Assembly: GCF_004216855.1 (NCBI RefSeq)
Contig: NZ_SGXT01000013.1
Location: 1 to 64,000, forward strand
Direction: 5' to 3'
Source of the DNA: Microcella alkaliphila
Lineage (GTDB): Bacteria; Actinomycetota; Actinomycetes; Actinomycetales; Microbacteriaceae
DNA: 64,000 bases
In this document: piece by piece, positions 8,306 through 16,943 of the stretch
How the letters are laid out: every line of letters starts with the position of its first letter
Position numbering within the stretch: the stretch's first letter is position 1
The notes under the pieces: model-generated
What the model was told of the DNA's origin: nothing
Databases searched by the model: none
The model's input: only the letters and a program-made list of their open reading frames with translations
Program-made: the position numbers and the translations under genes

Positions 8306-8334
8306 AGCCTAATGGGGCGACCTATTTCGGTCAC
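8306..8334 (-). promoter_or_regulatory. Candidate promoter of the ole operon
   Basis: On the minus strand GTGACC (8329-8334) and TAGGCT (8306-8311) are separated by 17 bases, in the 112-base gap between the UbiB-like gene and oleA. The -35 box deviates from TTGACA at two positions. Confidence 0.4.
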
Positions 8335-8367
8335 GGCATATGACGCCGCCCCGGCCCGCGAATCGCG

Positions 8368-10095
8368 CTAGGGAAACCGCGAACCCACCACGATGTGCAG
8401 AAGCGGCACGACGGCGACGATCATCAGCACGGTGCCGAGGGGGTCACCCGCGCTTCGCAGCACTGCCCCGGCGATGAGGAGACCGATCACGAGTAAGCCC
8501 GAGGTTGCTCGGCCGACCGAGCGCTCAAGTGCGCGCATCCTCCGATCGGTCTCGGGCATGCGCAGCGCGAGGTCGCCGCGCTCCGCCTTCGCCGCCAACT
8601 GGTCGATGCGCCGCGGCAATCGCGCGAGCGTCGATGCGTAGCCGACGGCCTGCTGGCCCAGGTCGACAACCCCGTCGATGCCGCCGGAGCGGCCAGCGGC
8701 GACCAGGGTCTTCGCGAACGGGTCAACGGCATCCCAGATGTTGAAGTCCTGGTTCAGGGCGCTCGTGACGCCCGACAGCAGCGACACCGTGCGAATCAAC
8801 AACAGGAAGCTCTCGGGCAGCTGGAAGGGCAGCGTGCGCACCGTCTCGCTGAAGCGGCGAGCGAACTGTTCGAGCTCGCGCGGGTCGACCTGCGTGAGCT
8901 CGGCGACGCCCATGCCGCCGAAGCGATCGAACAGGGCGGTCATCGCGCGTTCGAGCTCGTCGATGTCAGCGGTGGGCAGCAGGACTCCGAGGCGCTGCAT
9001 CGCCTGCACAAGTCCCGGCCCGTCGCGGCCGACGGCAGCCAGGATGAACGCGCGCAGCCCGGCGCGTAGGCCGGGCGTGATCTCGCCCATCATCCCGAAG
9101 TCGATGTACGTGATGGTCCAGTCGTCGGGCCCGCCGGAGGGGCCAGGGGTCACGAAGATGTTGCCGGGGTGCGGGTCGGCGTGGAAGAAGCCCGCGATGA
9201 AGAGCTGCTGGAAGGTGACGCGCGCGAGTTCGGCGGCGACAGCATCCGGATCGATGCCGGCGGCGCGCAGCGACGCGACGTCGGTGATCTTGATCGCCGT
9301 GACGTCCTGCAGGGTGAGCGTGCGGCGTGCCGACCGCTCCCAGATGATCGCGGGGGTGCGCATGCGGGCGTCGTCGGCGAAGTCGGCGGCGAAACGCTCG
9401 GCGTAGGCCGCCTCGTTCAGATAGTCGATCTCTTCGAGACTCGTCGTGGCGAACTCTTCGACGAGCGCCGGTGCGTCGGTGCGGTTTGCGACCAACTTCA
9501 CGCGAGACAGGATGCGGCCCACCCGTCGCAGCGCGGTCAAGTCGACCTTGACGATCTCTTCGATGCCCGGGCGCAGCACCTTCACCACGACCTGGTCGAT
9601 ACCGAGCTCGGCCGCGAGGCCGGGGGAGAGGCGCGCGCGGTGGGCCTGGCCGAGCGAGGCCGCCGCGATTGGGGTGTCGTCGAATGCGGCGAAGGCGACG
9701 CCGAGCGGCATGCCGAGCTCACGCTCAATTTGAGCGACGATGCGGTCGAGCGGCTCGGGGGCGACCTCGTCTTGCAGGCCCTCGAGTTCTTGGGTGATTT
9801 CGCGCGGCAGGACGTCAAGGCGCGATGACAGGAACTGCCCGGCCTTGATCATCAGCCCGCCGAGGTCGGCCGCGAGGCGGTGGAAGCGGCGGGCGGCCTT
9901 CTGCAGGCGTCGGATACGCCCCCGTGCCGCAAGACCGCCGAGTCCGAAGCGCGGCAAGACGAGCTCGAACCACCACGCCTGCACGAGAACGCGGGTGGCA
10001 AACCGCATGATGCGGCGGTATCGAGCCTTCAGCGCACGCTGTTGATCGGGGGTCGGTGCGGGGCGTCTAGCCGCCGTGACCGACGGGTCGGGCAC
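8368..10095 (-). CDS. ABC1/UbiB-family atypical kinase
   Basis: 575 residues. It has the UbiB hallmarks: the KAGQ motif in LGGLMIKAGQFLSSRLDVLP, the Ala-rich nucleotide loop IAAASLGQAHRARL, and the metal-site segment HADPHPGNIFV followed by YIDFGMMGEI. The C-terminus has two predicted membrane helices (GLLVIGLLIAGAVL and VLMIVAVVPLLHIVVG), usual for this family. Known members support quinone or lipid-related processes as ATP-binding accessory proteins. The substrate here is unknown. GTG start, three bases after the padR-like stop, so the two are probably co-transcribed; a PadR regulator upstream suggests conditional expression. Confidence 0.85.
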   Translation of the reverse strand: MPDPSVTAARRPAPTPDQQRALKARYRRIMRFATRVLVQAWWFELVLPRFGLGGLAARGRIRRLQKAARRFHRLAADLGGLMIKAGQFLSSRLDVLPREITQELEGLQDEVAPEPLDRIVAQIERELGMPLGVAFAAFDDTPIAAASLGQAHRARLSPGLAAELGIDQVVVKVLRPGIEEIVKVDLTALRRVGRILSRVKLVANRTDAPALVEEFATTSLEEIDYLNEAAYAERFAADFADDARMRTPAIIWERSARRTLTLQDVTAIKITDVASLRAAGIDPDAVAAELARVTFQQLFIAGFFHADPHPGNIFVTPGPSGGPDDWTITYIDFGMMGEITPGLRAGLRAFILAAVGRDGPGLVQAMQRLGVLLPTADIDELERAMTALFDRFGGMGVAELTQVDPRELEQFARRFSETVRTLPFQLPESFLLLIRTVSLLSGVTSALNQDFNIWDAVDPFAKTLVAAGRSGGIDGVVDLGQQAVGYASTLARLPRRIDQLAAKAERGDLALRMPETDRRMRALERSVGRATSGLLVIGLLIAGAVLRSAGDPLGTVLMIVAVVPLLHIVVGSRFP

Positions 10096-10098
10096 GGG

Positions 10099-10692
10099 CT
10101 AGTCCTCGGCGAGGATGGCGTAGAGGCGCTTGCGGGTCTCGTCGAGCAGCTCGGCGGCACGCTTCTTTTGGTCGGCAGTGCCGACCTGGGCGACCTGCGC
10201 GGCGGCCTGGGCGAGCTTCGCACCCGACTTCGGAACGAGCACATCGTGCTCGTCCATGCGCGGGAATTGCGGCGCCTTCCACGCGCCGTGGCCACCCCGG
10301 TGGTGTCCCGCGGCGTGGTCGTGGTTGTCAGCATGCTCGGCGTGGTCGGCGGCGGCCTGCTCGGCCGCTGTGCGCCCCGCCTCGGTGAGCGCGTACACCT
10401 TCTTCTCGTCGCGCTGCTCGGACGCGACGAGGCCTTCGTCGGCGAGCAACTGCAACAGGGGGTACACCGCGCCCGGCTTCGGCCGCCAGTGGCCGTCCGC
10501 GTCGGCGGCGATCGTGTCGATGATCTCGGCACCGGTGCGGGCGTGGTCGAGCAACGCCATGAGCACGGCCGCGCGCACATCGCGGTGGGGAGTGTGGTCA
10601 GCCTTGTCGCCGCGTGGGGTGAAGGCGTCGCGCAGGCCCTCGACGGCTTCGCGAAGGTCAAACATCGACGACGAGGACGAGCTGCTGCGCAT
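10099..10692 (-). CDS. PadR-family transcriptional regulator with a histidine-rich linker
   Basis: 197 residues from ATG 10692, which has GGAAGGA six bases upstream. The winged-helix domain (about residues 35-95) shows ALLDHARTGAEIIDTI and RPKPGAVYPLLQLLADEGLV, the diagnostic PadR segment. After it comes a run with seven His in about 20 residues (ADHAEHADNHDHAAGHHRGG), then a helical C-terminal part (QKKRAAELLDETRKRLYAIL). PadR proteins are usually repressors that respond to small molecules. The His-rich stretch could bind metal ions, which is inference only. It is the first gene of a two-gene unit with the UbiB-like gene and diverges from the amino-acid dehydrogenase gene. Confidence 0.82.
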   Translation of the reverse strand: MRSSSSSSSMFDLREAVEGLRDAFTPRGDKADHTPHRDVRAAVLMALLDHARTGAEIIDTIAADADGHWRPKPGAVYPLLQLLADEGLVASEQRDEKKVYALTEAGRTAAEQAAADHAEHADNHDHAAGHHRGGHGAWKAPQFPRMDEHDVLVPKSGAKLAQAAAQVAQVGTADQKKRAAELLDETRKRLYAILAED

Positions 10693-10801
10693 GAGATTCC
10701 TTCCGACAGGCATGGATGCGCGAGGGGGCGCATCGCGCGCAGGTTTGACGCTACGGCGCATCGCTGAACGACAACCCGGCGAAAAGCGAGCGCCCGCTGG
10801 G

Positions 10802-10816
10802 TGCCAAGTGCTGGCA
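10802..10816. promoter_or_regulatory. Palindrome TGCCA-N5-TGGCA, possible operator
   Basis: A perfect 5-5-5 palindrome in the 206-base divergent region between the padR-like gene and the dehydrogenase gene. It could bind the PadR-type regulator. A second self-complementary stretch, GATGCGC-N5-GCGCATC, lies near 10714-10733. No experimental support. Confidence 0.3.
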
Positions 10817-10898
10817 TCATGATCACAAGCCTTGCGGCACCCCGCGAGGACGCACCACGTCGCCGGCCAGAAGCCGACGCCGAGACACCGCGAGGACA

Positions 10899-11960
10899 AT
10901 GATGACCCTGCACACCCTGCCCGATTTCACCCACGAACGCGTGACGACGGCGGTTGGCCGTCGCAGCGGCCTGACTATGGCGGTCGCCCTTCACTCGTCG
11001 GCTCTCGGCCCCGGCCTCGGCGGCTGCCGCATGTGGCGCTACGGCCACTGGAGCGACGGACTCGGTGATGTTCTGCGCCTCTCGGCGGCCATGACGTTGA
11101 AGAACGCGCTCGCCGACATTGGTTACGGCGGCGGTAAGGCGGTCATCGCCCTCGCTCCCGACGACGAGCTCGACGCCGAGCGACGCACGGCGGCTTTGCA
11201 CGACATGGGTGACCTCGTTGAACAGTTCGGCGGCGCCTACATCACGGCTGAAGACGTCGGCACGAGCGAACTCGACATGCTCGTTGTGCATGAGCGCACC
11301 CGGCACGTCGTCGGTCTCCCGCCCGAAGAGGGCGGCGAAGGTGAGCCCGCTGACGGCACGGCGCTCGGCGTCTTCGTCTCGATCGAACGCACGCTCGCCG
11401 AGCTCGACGGTTCTGCGTCGCTCGCCGGCCGCCGCATCGTGATCTCCGGTCTCGGTCAGGTCGGTGGCCGCCTCGCGCGCCGCCTCGCGGCTGCCGGAGC
11501 CTCGCTCGCCGTCACCGACATCGTCGCGTCGCGTCGCGCGCTCGCCGACGAACTCGGTGCCGACTGGATCGACGTGGATGCTGCGCTCACCACCCCGGGC
11601 GACCTCTTCGTTCCCGCCGGCCTCGGTGGGGTGCTCACCGACGAAACGATCGATGCCCTGCCCGTTCGGGCCGTCGTCGGCCCTGCCAACAATCCGCTCG
11701 CCGACCGCTCGGGAGCGGCCCGTCTCGCAGCCCGCGGCATCCTGTACGCCCCCGATTTTCTCGTGAACGCCGGCGGCGTAATCCACCTGGCCCTTGCGAG
11801 CAAGGGAGCGTCGGTCGACGAGATCGAGCGTCGCCTTCACGGCATCGGCGACACGCTCGAGGAGGTGTTTGCGGCGGCGCGCGCCGACGGCGTCACGCCG
11901 CTCGACGCGGCGGAAGCCCTCGCCGTCGCGCGGGTGCGGGGCGGTCGCGTCTCGGCGTAA
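10899..11960 (+). CDS. Glu/Leu/Phe/Val dehydrogenase, leucine- or valine-dehydrogenase-like
   Basis: 353 residues. The catalytic region has LGPGLGGCRMWRY and LKNALADIGYGGGKAVI with the active-site Lys, then AEDVGTSELDM. The NAD-binding domain begins around VISGLGQVGGRLARRLAAAG and continues through FLVNAGGVI near the C-terminus. Length and these motifs fit the octameric leucine/valine dehydrogenases rather than the longer glutamate enzymes. They deaminate branched-chain amino acids to 2-oxo acids, which can feed branched fatty-acid primers. Whether that supplies the nearby ole pathway is speculation. The first two codons are both ATG, preceded by GAGGAC. Confidence 0.85.
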   Translation: MMTLHTLPDFTHERVTTAVGRRSGLTMAVALHSSALGPGLGGCRMWRYGHWSDGLGDVLRLSAAMTLKNALADIGYGGGKAVIALAPDDELDAERRTAALHDMGDLVEQFGGAYITAEDVGTSELDMLVVHERTRHVVGLPPEEGGEGEPADGTALGVFVSIERTLAELDGSASLAGRRIVISGLGQVGGRLARRLAAAGASLAVTDIVASRRALADELGADWIDVDAALTTPGDLFVPAGLGGVLTDETIDALPVRAVVGPANNPLADRSGAARLAARGILYAPDFLVNAGGVIHLALASKGASVDEIERRLHGIGDTLEEVFAAARADGVTPLDAAEALAVARVRGGRVSA

Positions 11961-11965
11961 CGCCG

Positions 11966-12667
11966 TTAGCCTGACACGACCTCGAGGGCCATGCCCGGGC
12001 ACGCCGTGCGGGTGAGTGATGCGAGTTCCGCGCCGCGGATGGAGTCACCCGTCTCGCGGTGCGGACTCGTTGACAGCAGCACGCGGCCCACGCCGTTCAC
12101 GATCGAGATGTCTGAACCGTGCGGCGCGAGGCGCGGTGTGAGGTCGCGCTCGACCTGGTCGATGAGCAGATCGAGCCCGGCGACGCCGACGAATTCCCGG
12201 TCGAGGAAGATCGGGGAGGCGATCGTGATCGTGTACTCGTCGCTGCACAGATAGTCGACGTACGGGCCGGCGACGTGAGCCTCGCCTGTCTGGTGGGGCA
12301 CGCGATACCACTCGAGCTCGGAGTAGTCGATCGCCTCTTTGCTCACTGACTGGGCGGCGAGGACCAGCCGCGCGCGGTCCGCGCCCTGCCACCAGGCCAG
12401 GTGGCTGCTGGCGTCGGCGAGCGAGTTGAGTGCCGCAATGAAGCCCGAGCCGTACACGGGAAGGTCGAGAGCGTCGAAGGTGCTGAGGGCGTATGGGGCG
12501 ACCAGAGCATCCAGGGTGTCGGTCGTGACGGGTCCGCGGGCGCGCGCCGCCGCGAGGTCATCGGAGAACTTCGCCTTCCAGCTCTCGAGCTCGTCGATCG
12601 CCTGGCCGAAGTAGTCGGCGACGATCGTGGACGGACTGCCGGTCGCGGGTGGCGCGTGCATCGTCAT
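11966..12667 (-). CDS. Cache-domain sensor protein without an output domain
   Basis: 233 residues with no membrane helix and no kinase, cyclase or HTH part. Residues around 90-210 show the cache pattern: AGPYVDYLCSDEYTITIASPIF, followed by REFVGVAGLDLLIDQVERDL and ISIVNGVGRVLLST. The N-terminal part is helical. Cache domains bind small ligands such as amino acids, amines or carboxylates. It follows the FadR-type regulator gene on the same strand (43-base gap) and precedes nothing else, so a role as a cytosolic ligand-sensing partner of that regulator or of the pot transporter is plausible. ATG 12667 has GAGGG about eight bases upstream. Confidence 0.7.
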   Translation of the reverse strand: MTMHAPPATGSPSTIVADYFGQAIDELESWKAKFSDDLAAARARGPVTTDTLDALVAPYALSTFDALDLPVYGSGFIAALNSLADASSHLAWWQGADRARLVLAAQSVSKEAIDYSELEWYRVPHQTGEAHVAGPYVDYLCSDEYTITIASPIFLDREFVGVAGLDLLIDQVERDLTPRLAPHGSDISIVNGVGRVLLSTSPHRETGDSIRGAELASLTRTACPGMALEVVSG

Positions 12668-12710
12668 CGAACGGCCCTCTTCAACGGTTCGAACGGGTGG
12701 GGTGAGGAGA

Positions 12711-13472
12711 TCATTGTGCCTCCAATTCGGCTCGATGGTCGATCAGCCAGGTGACATCGTGCGCGACGGCGTCGGCGACGAGGTTGCCTGCCCGCGACGC
12801 ATCGGCCTCGGCGACCGCGTTCAGGATGCTGTCCATCGCCTCCAGGCGTCGGCGCTGTTCCGCCTCGTCTTGATCGATGAGAGCAAAGAATGGCGAGAGT
12901 TCGGCCTGCAGGCGCATCTGCTCGCGGGTCAGCCGCGCGCTTTGGCTGAGGGCGGCGAGCTCGATGACGGCGTCGTCGACGATGCGCCGCCACATGCGCA
13001 GGTCGCCGCCGTGGGCGCGGTGCACGCGGGCGCGGATCAGCTCGACCTCGCTGGGATCGGCGCGGCGGGCCGCGAGCTCGACGCACGCGCGGGTGATGGC
13101 GAGGTAGTGGGTCGCGGCGTCTCGCAGCGACACGCGCGTGGTCGCGAGCAGCGCCTCGGTCGTGAACGCCATCGGGTCGGCGCTGTCGGCCACGAAGCTG
13201 CCCCCCCCTCGGCCTCGCCGTGTGACGACGAGTTTTCGTGACCGCAGTGACATAAGCGCTTCACGGACAGTGGCGGGGGCCACCCCGAAGGCTTGAGCCA
13301 GGTCTTGCTCGCTCGGCAGCTTCTCGCCCGCGTGGAGCACCCCTCCGCGAATCGCATCGGCGATGCGGCGCTCAACGAGAGATGCACGGCCTTCATCCCC
13401 GATGGGCTGAAAGACCGCACTCAGCAAGCGTGCTGGCCGGCCTTGGCGGTGGGCGGGTGATCGGGCCGACAT
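12711..13472 (-). CDS. FadR/GntR-family transcriptional regulator
   Basis: 253 residues from ATG 13472; a longer frame reaches 13538 but lacks recognisable sequence. N-terminal winged helix at about residues 30-100: LVERRIADAIRGGVLHAGEKLPSEQDLAQAFGVA, then TVREALMSLRSRKLVVTRRG. The rest is an all-helical FCD-type ligand domain. It diverges from potA across 166 bases, so it is the best candidate for control of the polyamine transporter, with a polyamine or related catabolite as signal (inference). Confidence 0.82.
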   Translation of the reverse strand: MSARSPAHRQGRPARLLSAVFQPIGDEGRASLVERRIADAIRGGVLHAGEKLPSEQDLAQAFGVAPATVREALMSLRSRKLVVTRRGRGGGSFVADSADPMAFTTEALLATTRVSLRDAATHYLAITRACVELAARRADPSEVELIRARVHRAHGGDLRMWRRIVDDAVIELAALSQSARLTREQMRLQAELSPFFALIDQDEAEQRRRLEAMDSILNAVAEADASRAGNLVADAVAHDVTWLIDHRAELEAQ

Positions 13473-13561
13473 GGTCTCATTCTCGCCGATCGAGGTGAGC
13501 AGGGGGGAGCACCGCGTGGGTTTCGTGATCGAACCCATTTCGTCACACCTTCGTCACGCGC

Positions 13562-13601
13562 TTGAAATATAAGTTCTGAAACTATAGCTTTAGCGTTTAT
13601 A
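13562..13601 (+). promoter_or_regulatory. AT-rich candidate promoter/operator upstream of potA
   Basis: The divergent region between the FadR-type gene and potA holds the only markedly AT-rich stretch nearby. It includes TTGAAA at 13562, TATAGC at 13583 and CTATA/TATAG half-sites 11 bases apart. Spacing is not ideal, so individual boxes are tentative. Confidence 0.35.
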
Positions 13602-13638
13602 GCCTCGACCCGATGACGCTCGAAGGAGTTTGCCGACA

Positions 13639-14715
13639 ATGCCCGCAACGGACACGACGGCCCCGGCCACCACCCCCGACGCTCCTTCGAGCGAGACAGC
13701 GGGGGTCGAACTGCGGGGGGTCTCGAAGCACTTTGGCGACATGGTGGCCGTGCGTGAACTCGATCTGACGGTCGCGCCGGGCGAGTTCTTTTCGATGCTC
13801 GGGCCCTCGGGATCGGGCAAGACCACGGTGCTGCGCATGATCGCGGGCTTTGAAGACGTCACCTCGGGACAGATCCTGCTCGACGGGCAGGACGTCACGG
13901 CCGCGGCACCCTTCGACCGCACCGTCAACACGGTCTTCCAGGACTACGCGCTCTTTCCGCACATGACGATCGCGGAAAACGTCGCCTACGGACTCAAGGT
14001 CCGCAAGACCCCGAAGACTGAGATCACCGCACGCGTCGGAGAGTCGCTCGAGCAGGTGCGCCTCAGTCACGTCGCCGACCGACTGCCCCACCAGTTGTCG
14101 GGCGGTCAGCGTCAACGCATCGCTCTCGCCCGCGCGCTCATCCTGCGCCCCCGGGTCCTGCTGCTCGACGAGCCGCTCGGTGCCCTCGACAAGCAGCTAC
14201 GCGAACAGATGCAAATCGAGCTCAAGCAGATTCAGCGCGAGGTCGGCATCACGTTCGTCTTCGTGACGCACGACCAAGAGGAGGCGCTCACCCTCAGCGA
14301 CCGCATCGCCGTCTTCAACGAGGGTCGTGTCGAGCAGGTCGGAACTCCGCGAGAGGTGTACGAGTACCCGCAGACGGCGTTCGTTGCCAGTTTCCTCGGC
14401 ATTTCCAACCTGATTCCCGCGGACCTTGCGCGAGAACTCGCCGGCGCCGAGGGCGCGATCAGTGTGCGACCCGAGCGCGTCCGTCTTGCCGCGACCGACG
14501 CGTCCATGTCGGCCGCGGAAACGAGCGTCATCGGCACCATCACCGAGACCGTGTACACCGGCCCGGCGACGCGGTACATCGTCACCACCGACTACGGGCT
14601 CACGATCGTCGCCGAGCGGCACAACGACCACGCCCCCGATGACACCGCGCCCTTCCACCGCGGTGACCAGGTGCGTGCCATCTGGTACCGCGAGCACGCG
14701 GCACTCGTTCCCTAA
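13639..14715 (+). CDS. potA: Spermidine/putrescine-type ABC transporter ATPase
   Basis: 358 residues from ATG 13639, with AAGGAG ten bases upstream; a TTG three codons earlier lies too close to that site. Walker A is GPSGSGKTTVLRMIAGFE, the Q-loop VFQDYALFP, the signature LSGGQRQRIALARAL and Walker B VLLLDEPLGALD, followed by the His switch VFVTHDQEE. The last 100 residues are a TOBE-like domain. It energises uptake through the two permeases encoded downstream. The gene order is potA-potD-potB-potC on one strand, opposite the FadR-type regulator. Confidence 0.88.
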   Translation: MPATDTTAPATTPDAPSSETAGVELRGVSKHFGDMVAVRELDLTVAPGEFFSMLGPSGSGKTTVLRMIAGFEDVTSGQILLDGQDVTAAAPFDRTVNTVFQDYALFPHMTIAENVAYGLKVRKTPKTEITARVGESLEQVRLSHVADRLPHQLSGGQRQRIALARALILRPRVLLLDEPLGALDKQLREQMQIELKQIQREVGITFVFVTHDQEEALTLSDRIAVFNEGRVEQVGTPREVYEYPQTAFVASFLGISNLIPADLARELAGAEGAISVRPERVRLAATDASMSAAETSVIGTITETVYTGPATRYIVTTDYGLTIVAERHNDHAPDDTAPFHRGDQVRAIWYREHAALVP

Positions 14716-14774
14716 TCCTCAGACCCTTTACCGCCGAACCTGGCACCACCCCACACAGTAAAGAAGGAGATGCA

Positions 14775-15947
14775 ATGAAAAAGAAGGTGCTTATCCCCGC
14801 CTTCGCGTCAGCGGCGCTGCTGGTGCTCGCGGGCTGTAGCAGCGACGGACAGTCCGGCGACGGCCTGTTCATTGATGTGCCCGACATTCCCATGGCTGAA
14901 GAGCTGGGCGAGCCGGAAGGCCAGCTCGACATCGTCGCGTGGTCGGGCTTCGTCGAGCCCGCGTGGGCCGACCAGTTCACCGAGGACACCGGATGCGTTG
15001 TCAACCGTCGCGTCGCCGGTACCAGCGACGAGATGGTCACCCTCATGCGCACCGGCGAGTACGATCTCGTGTCGGCCTCGGGTGATGCAAGCCTGCGCCT
15101 CATCGCCGCCGGTGATGTGGCGCCGATCAACCTCGACCTGATCCCGAACTTCGGCGACGACATCGTCGAGGGCATGAAGGGTCAGATCTACGACACCATC
15201 AACGGCCAGAGCTACGGCGTTCCCATCGGCCGCGGCGCGAACATCCTGCAATACAACAGCGACGTCGTCACCGAGACGCCCGAGAGCTGGTCGGTGGTGT
15301 GGGAGACGGACAGCCCCTACGCCGGTCAGATCACGGCTTATGACGCCCCGATCTACATCGCTGACGCCGCGGTGTACCTGATGTACCACGAGCCCGAGCT
15401 CGGCATCACGAACCCCTACGCACTCGACCAGACCCAGCTCGACGCCGCGATCGACCTACTGAAGCAGCAGAACACGATCGTCGCCGAGTACTGGGCCGAC
15501 CCGGTGGCGCAGATCACCTCCTTCCTCGGCGGTACCACCGTCGTCGGCACGTCGTGGGAGGTGCTGCGGAAGTTCACTGAGGACACCGAGAAGTTCCAGG
15601 GCGTACTCCCCGTCGAGGGTTCGACGGGCTGGTCGGACGCCTGGATGATCTCGTCGCAGTCGGACAGCGTCAACTGCGCCTACCTGTGGATGGACTACAC
15701 GAGCGCCGCTGACGTCAACGGTCAGATCGCCATGAACTTCGGTATGGCCCCGGCCAACGCCGCGTTCTGCGAGACCAGCGAGGAAGCCGCTGCCCACTGT
15801 GAGCAGTTCAACGCCACGGACGAGGAGTACTTCGACAACGTCTGGTATTGGACCACGCCGATCGAGCAGTGCATCGATGGCCGGACCGACGTGCAGTGCA
15901 CCAACTTCCAGCAGTGGACCCAGGCCTGGCTGACCGTCAAGGGCTGA
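14775..15947 (+). CDS. potD: Polyamine-type ABC transporter substrate-binding lipoprotein
   Basis: 390 residues. The signal sequence MKKKVLIPAFASAALLVLAGC ends in a VLAGC lipobox, so it is anchored to the outer face of the membrane. The body fits the PotD/PotF group of periplasmic-binding proteins: LDIVAWSGFVEPAWADQF, DLVSASGDASLRLIA, SYGVPIGRGANILQYN. Several acidic and aromatic residues suit a cationic polyamine ligand, but the exact substrate is not shown. AAGAAGGAG precedes the ATG. A stem-loop follows the stop, before potB. Confidence 0.83.
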   Translation: MKKKVLIPAFASAALLVLAGCSSDGQSGDGLFIDVPDIPMAEELGEPEGQLDIVAWSGFVEPAWADQFTEDTGCVVNRRVAGTSDEMVTLMRTGEYDLVSASGDASLRLIAAGDVAPINLDLIPNFGDDIVEGMKGQIYDTINGQSYGVPIGRGANILQYNSDVVTETPESWSVVWETDSPYAGQITAYDAPIYIADAAVYLMYHEPELGITNPYALDQTQLDAAIDLLKQQNTIVAEYWADPVAQITSFLGGTTVVGTSWEVLRKFTEDTEKFQGVLPVEGSTGWSDAWMISSQSDSVNCAYLWMDYTSAADVNGQIAMNFGMAPANAAFCETSEEAAAHCEQFNATDEEYFDNVWYWTTPIEQCIDGRTDVQCTNFQQWTQAWLTVKG

Positions 15948-15955
15948 TCCACCTC

Positions 15956-15981
15956 GCGGGCGGGGCTTCGGCCCCGCCCGC
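15956..15981 (+). terminator. Stem-loop between potD and potB, partial terminator
   Basis: GCGGGCGGGGC and its complement flank a TTCG tetraloop, giving an 11-bp GC stem nine bases after the potD stop. A CTTTTTCC stretch lies some 10 bases further on. In transporter operons such structures let the binding protein be made in excess over the permeases. Confidence 0.7.
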
Positions 15982-16023
15982 ACCCCACGCTTTTTCCACC
16001 CCTACTGCGAATCGGGAGCGCAC

Positions 16024-16935
16024 GTGACCTCCACAGCATCCGCACCGACGCGGAGCGAACCGCAAGCGGTGCCGCTGCACCGGCCGGTGTCGACGGCTCT
16101 GCACCGTCGGCCTCGCCTGCGCCTCGGCGCCCTGCTTGCCCTGCCGTTGACATGGCTGGTCGGGCTCTACATTTTCTCGCTCGCGCTACTGCTGATCACG
16201 GCATTCTGGCTGGTTGACCCTTTCACGTCGCTGGTGCGCCCCGGCTTCACCCTCGACAACTTCGCGCTGCTCTTCTCCAACCCGGCGTACGTGTCGACCT
16301 CGCTGCGCACGCTGGGGATCGCGCTCGCCGTGACGGCGCTGAGCGCCGTCTTCGCGATTCCGCTCGGCATCTTCATGGCGAAGATCGCGTCGCCCTGGAT
16401 GCGCGCGGTGCTCGCCGTCGCCATCACCCTTCCGCTCTGGGCCGGCTACCTCGTGAAGATCGTCGCGATGCGCATCACGTTCACCGAGGAGGGGTTCTTC
16501 AACTCGGTCGCCGGGCTGATCGGAGGTCGGGGCCCCGGGTTCGGCATCCCGATCGTCATCCTCACGCTGACCTACCTGTGGTTCCCGTACATGGCGCTGC
16601 CGGTGTACACGGCGATCCGTCAGATCCCCGTGAACCTGTTTGATGCATCCGCCGATCTGGGGGCACAGGGGTGGACGACGATTCGGACCGTCGTTATGCC
16701 GCTGCTGACCCCGGCACTCATCGCGGGCAGCGTCTTCACGTTCTCGCTCAGCCTCGGCGACTACCTCGCCGCTCGCTTCGTGGGCGGGCCGAACAGTCAG
16801 ATGATCGGGTCGATCATCGCGTCGAACATCAACCTGAACCCGCCCGTCGCGGCGGCGTTCTCGGTCGTTCCGATCGCGTTCGTCGTCATCTACCTGCTGG
16901 TCACCCGTCGCACGGGTGCCCTTGAGCGGATGTAG
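16024..16935 (+). CDS. potB: Polyamine-type ABC transporter permease
   Basis: 303 residues from GTG 16024 (GGGAGCG upstream). Six membrane segments are expected: the first LALPLTWLVGLYIFSLALLL near residue 40 and others through FVVIYLLVTRRTGAL at the end. The cytoplasmic EAA-type loop appears in DASADLGAQGWTTIRTVVMP. It follows potD after the stem-loop and is followed by potC with an eight-base gap. It forms a heterodimeric channel with PotC. Confidence 0.83.
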   Translation: MTSTASAPTRSEPQAVPLHRPVSTALHRRPRLRLGALLALPLTWLVGLYIFSLALLLITAFWLVDPFTSLVRPGFTLDNFALLFSNPAYVSTSLRTLGIALAVTALSAVFAIPLGIFMAKIASPWMRAVLAVAITLPLWAGYLVKIVAMRITFTEEGFFNSVAGLIGGRGPGFGIPIVILTLTYLWFPYMALPVYTAIRQIPVNLFDASADLGAQGWTTIRTVVMPLLTPALIAGSVFTFSLSLGDYLAARFVGGPNSQMIGSIIASNINLNPPVAAAFSVVPIAFVVIYLLVTRRTGALERM

Positions 16936-16943
16936 GAGCCCTC

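Noticed and set aside
10029-12002. A 657-codon minus-strand frame across padR and the dehydrogenase
   Set aside because: It runs through both real genes in non-coding frames, with no domain and no plausible start.
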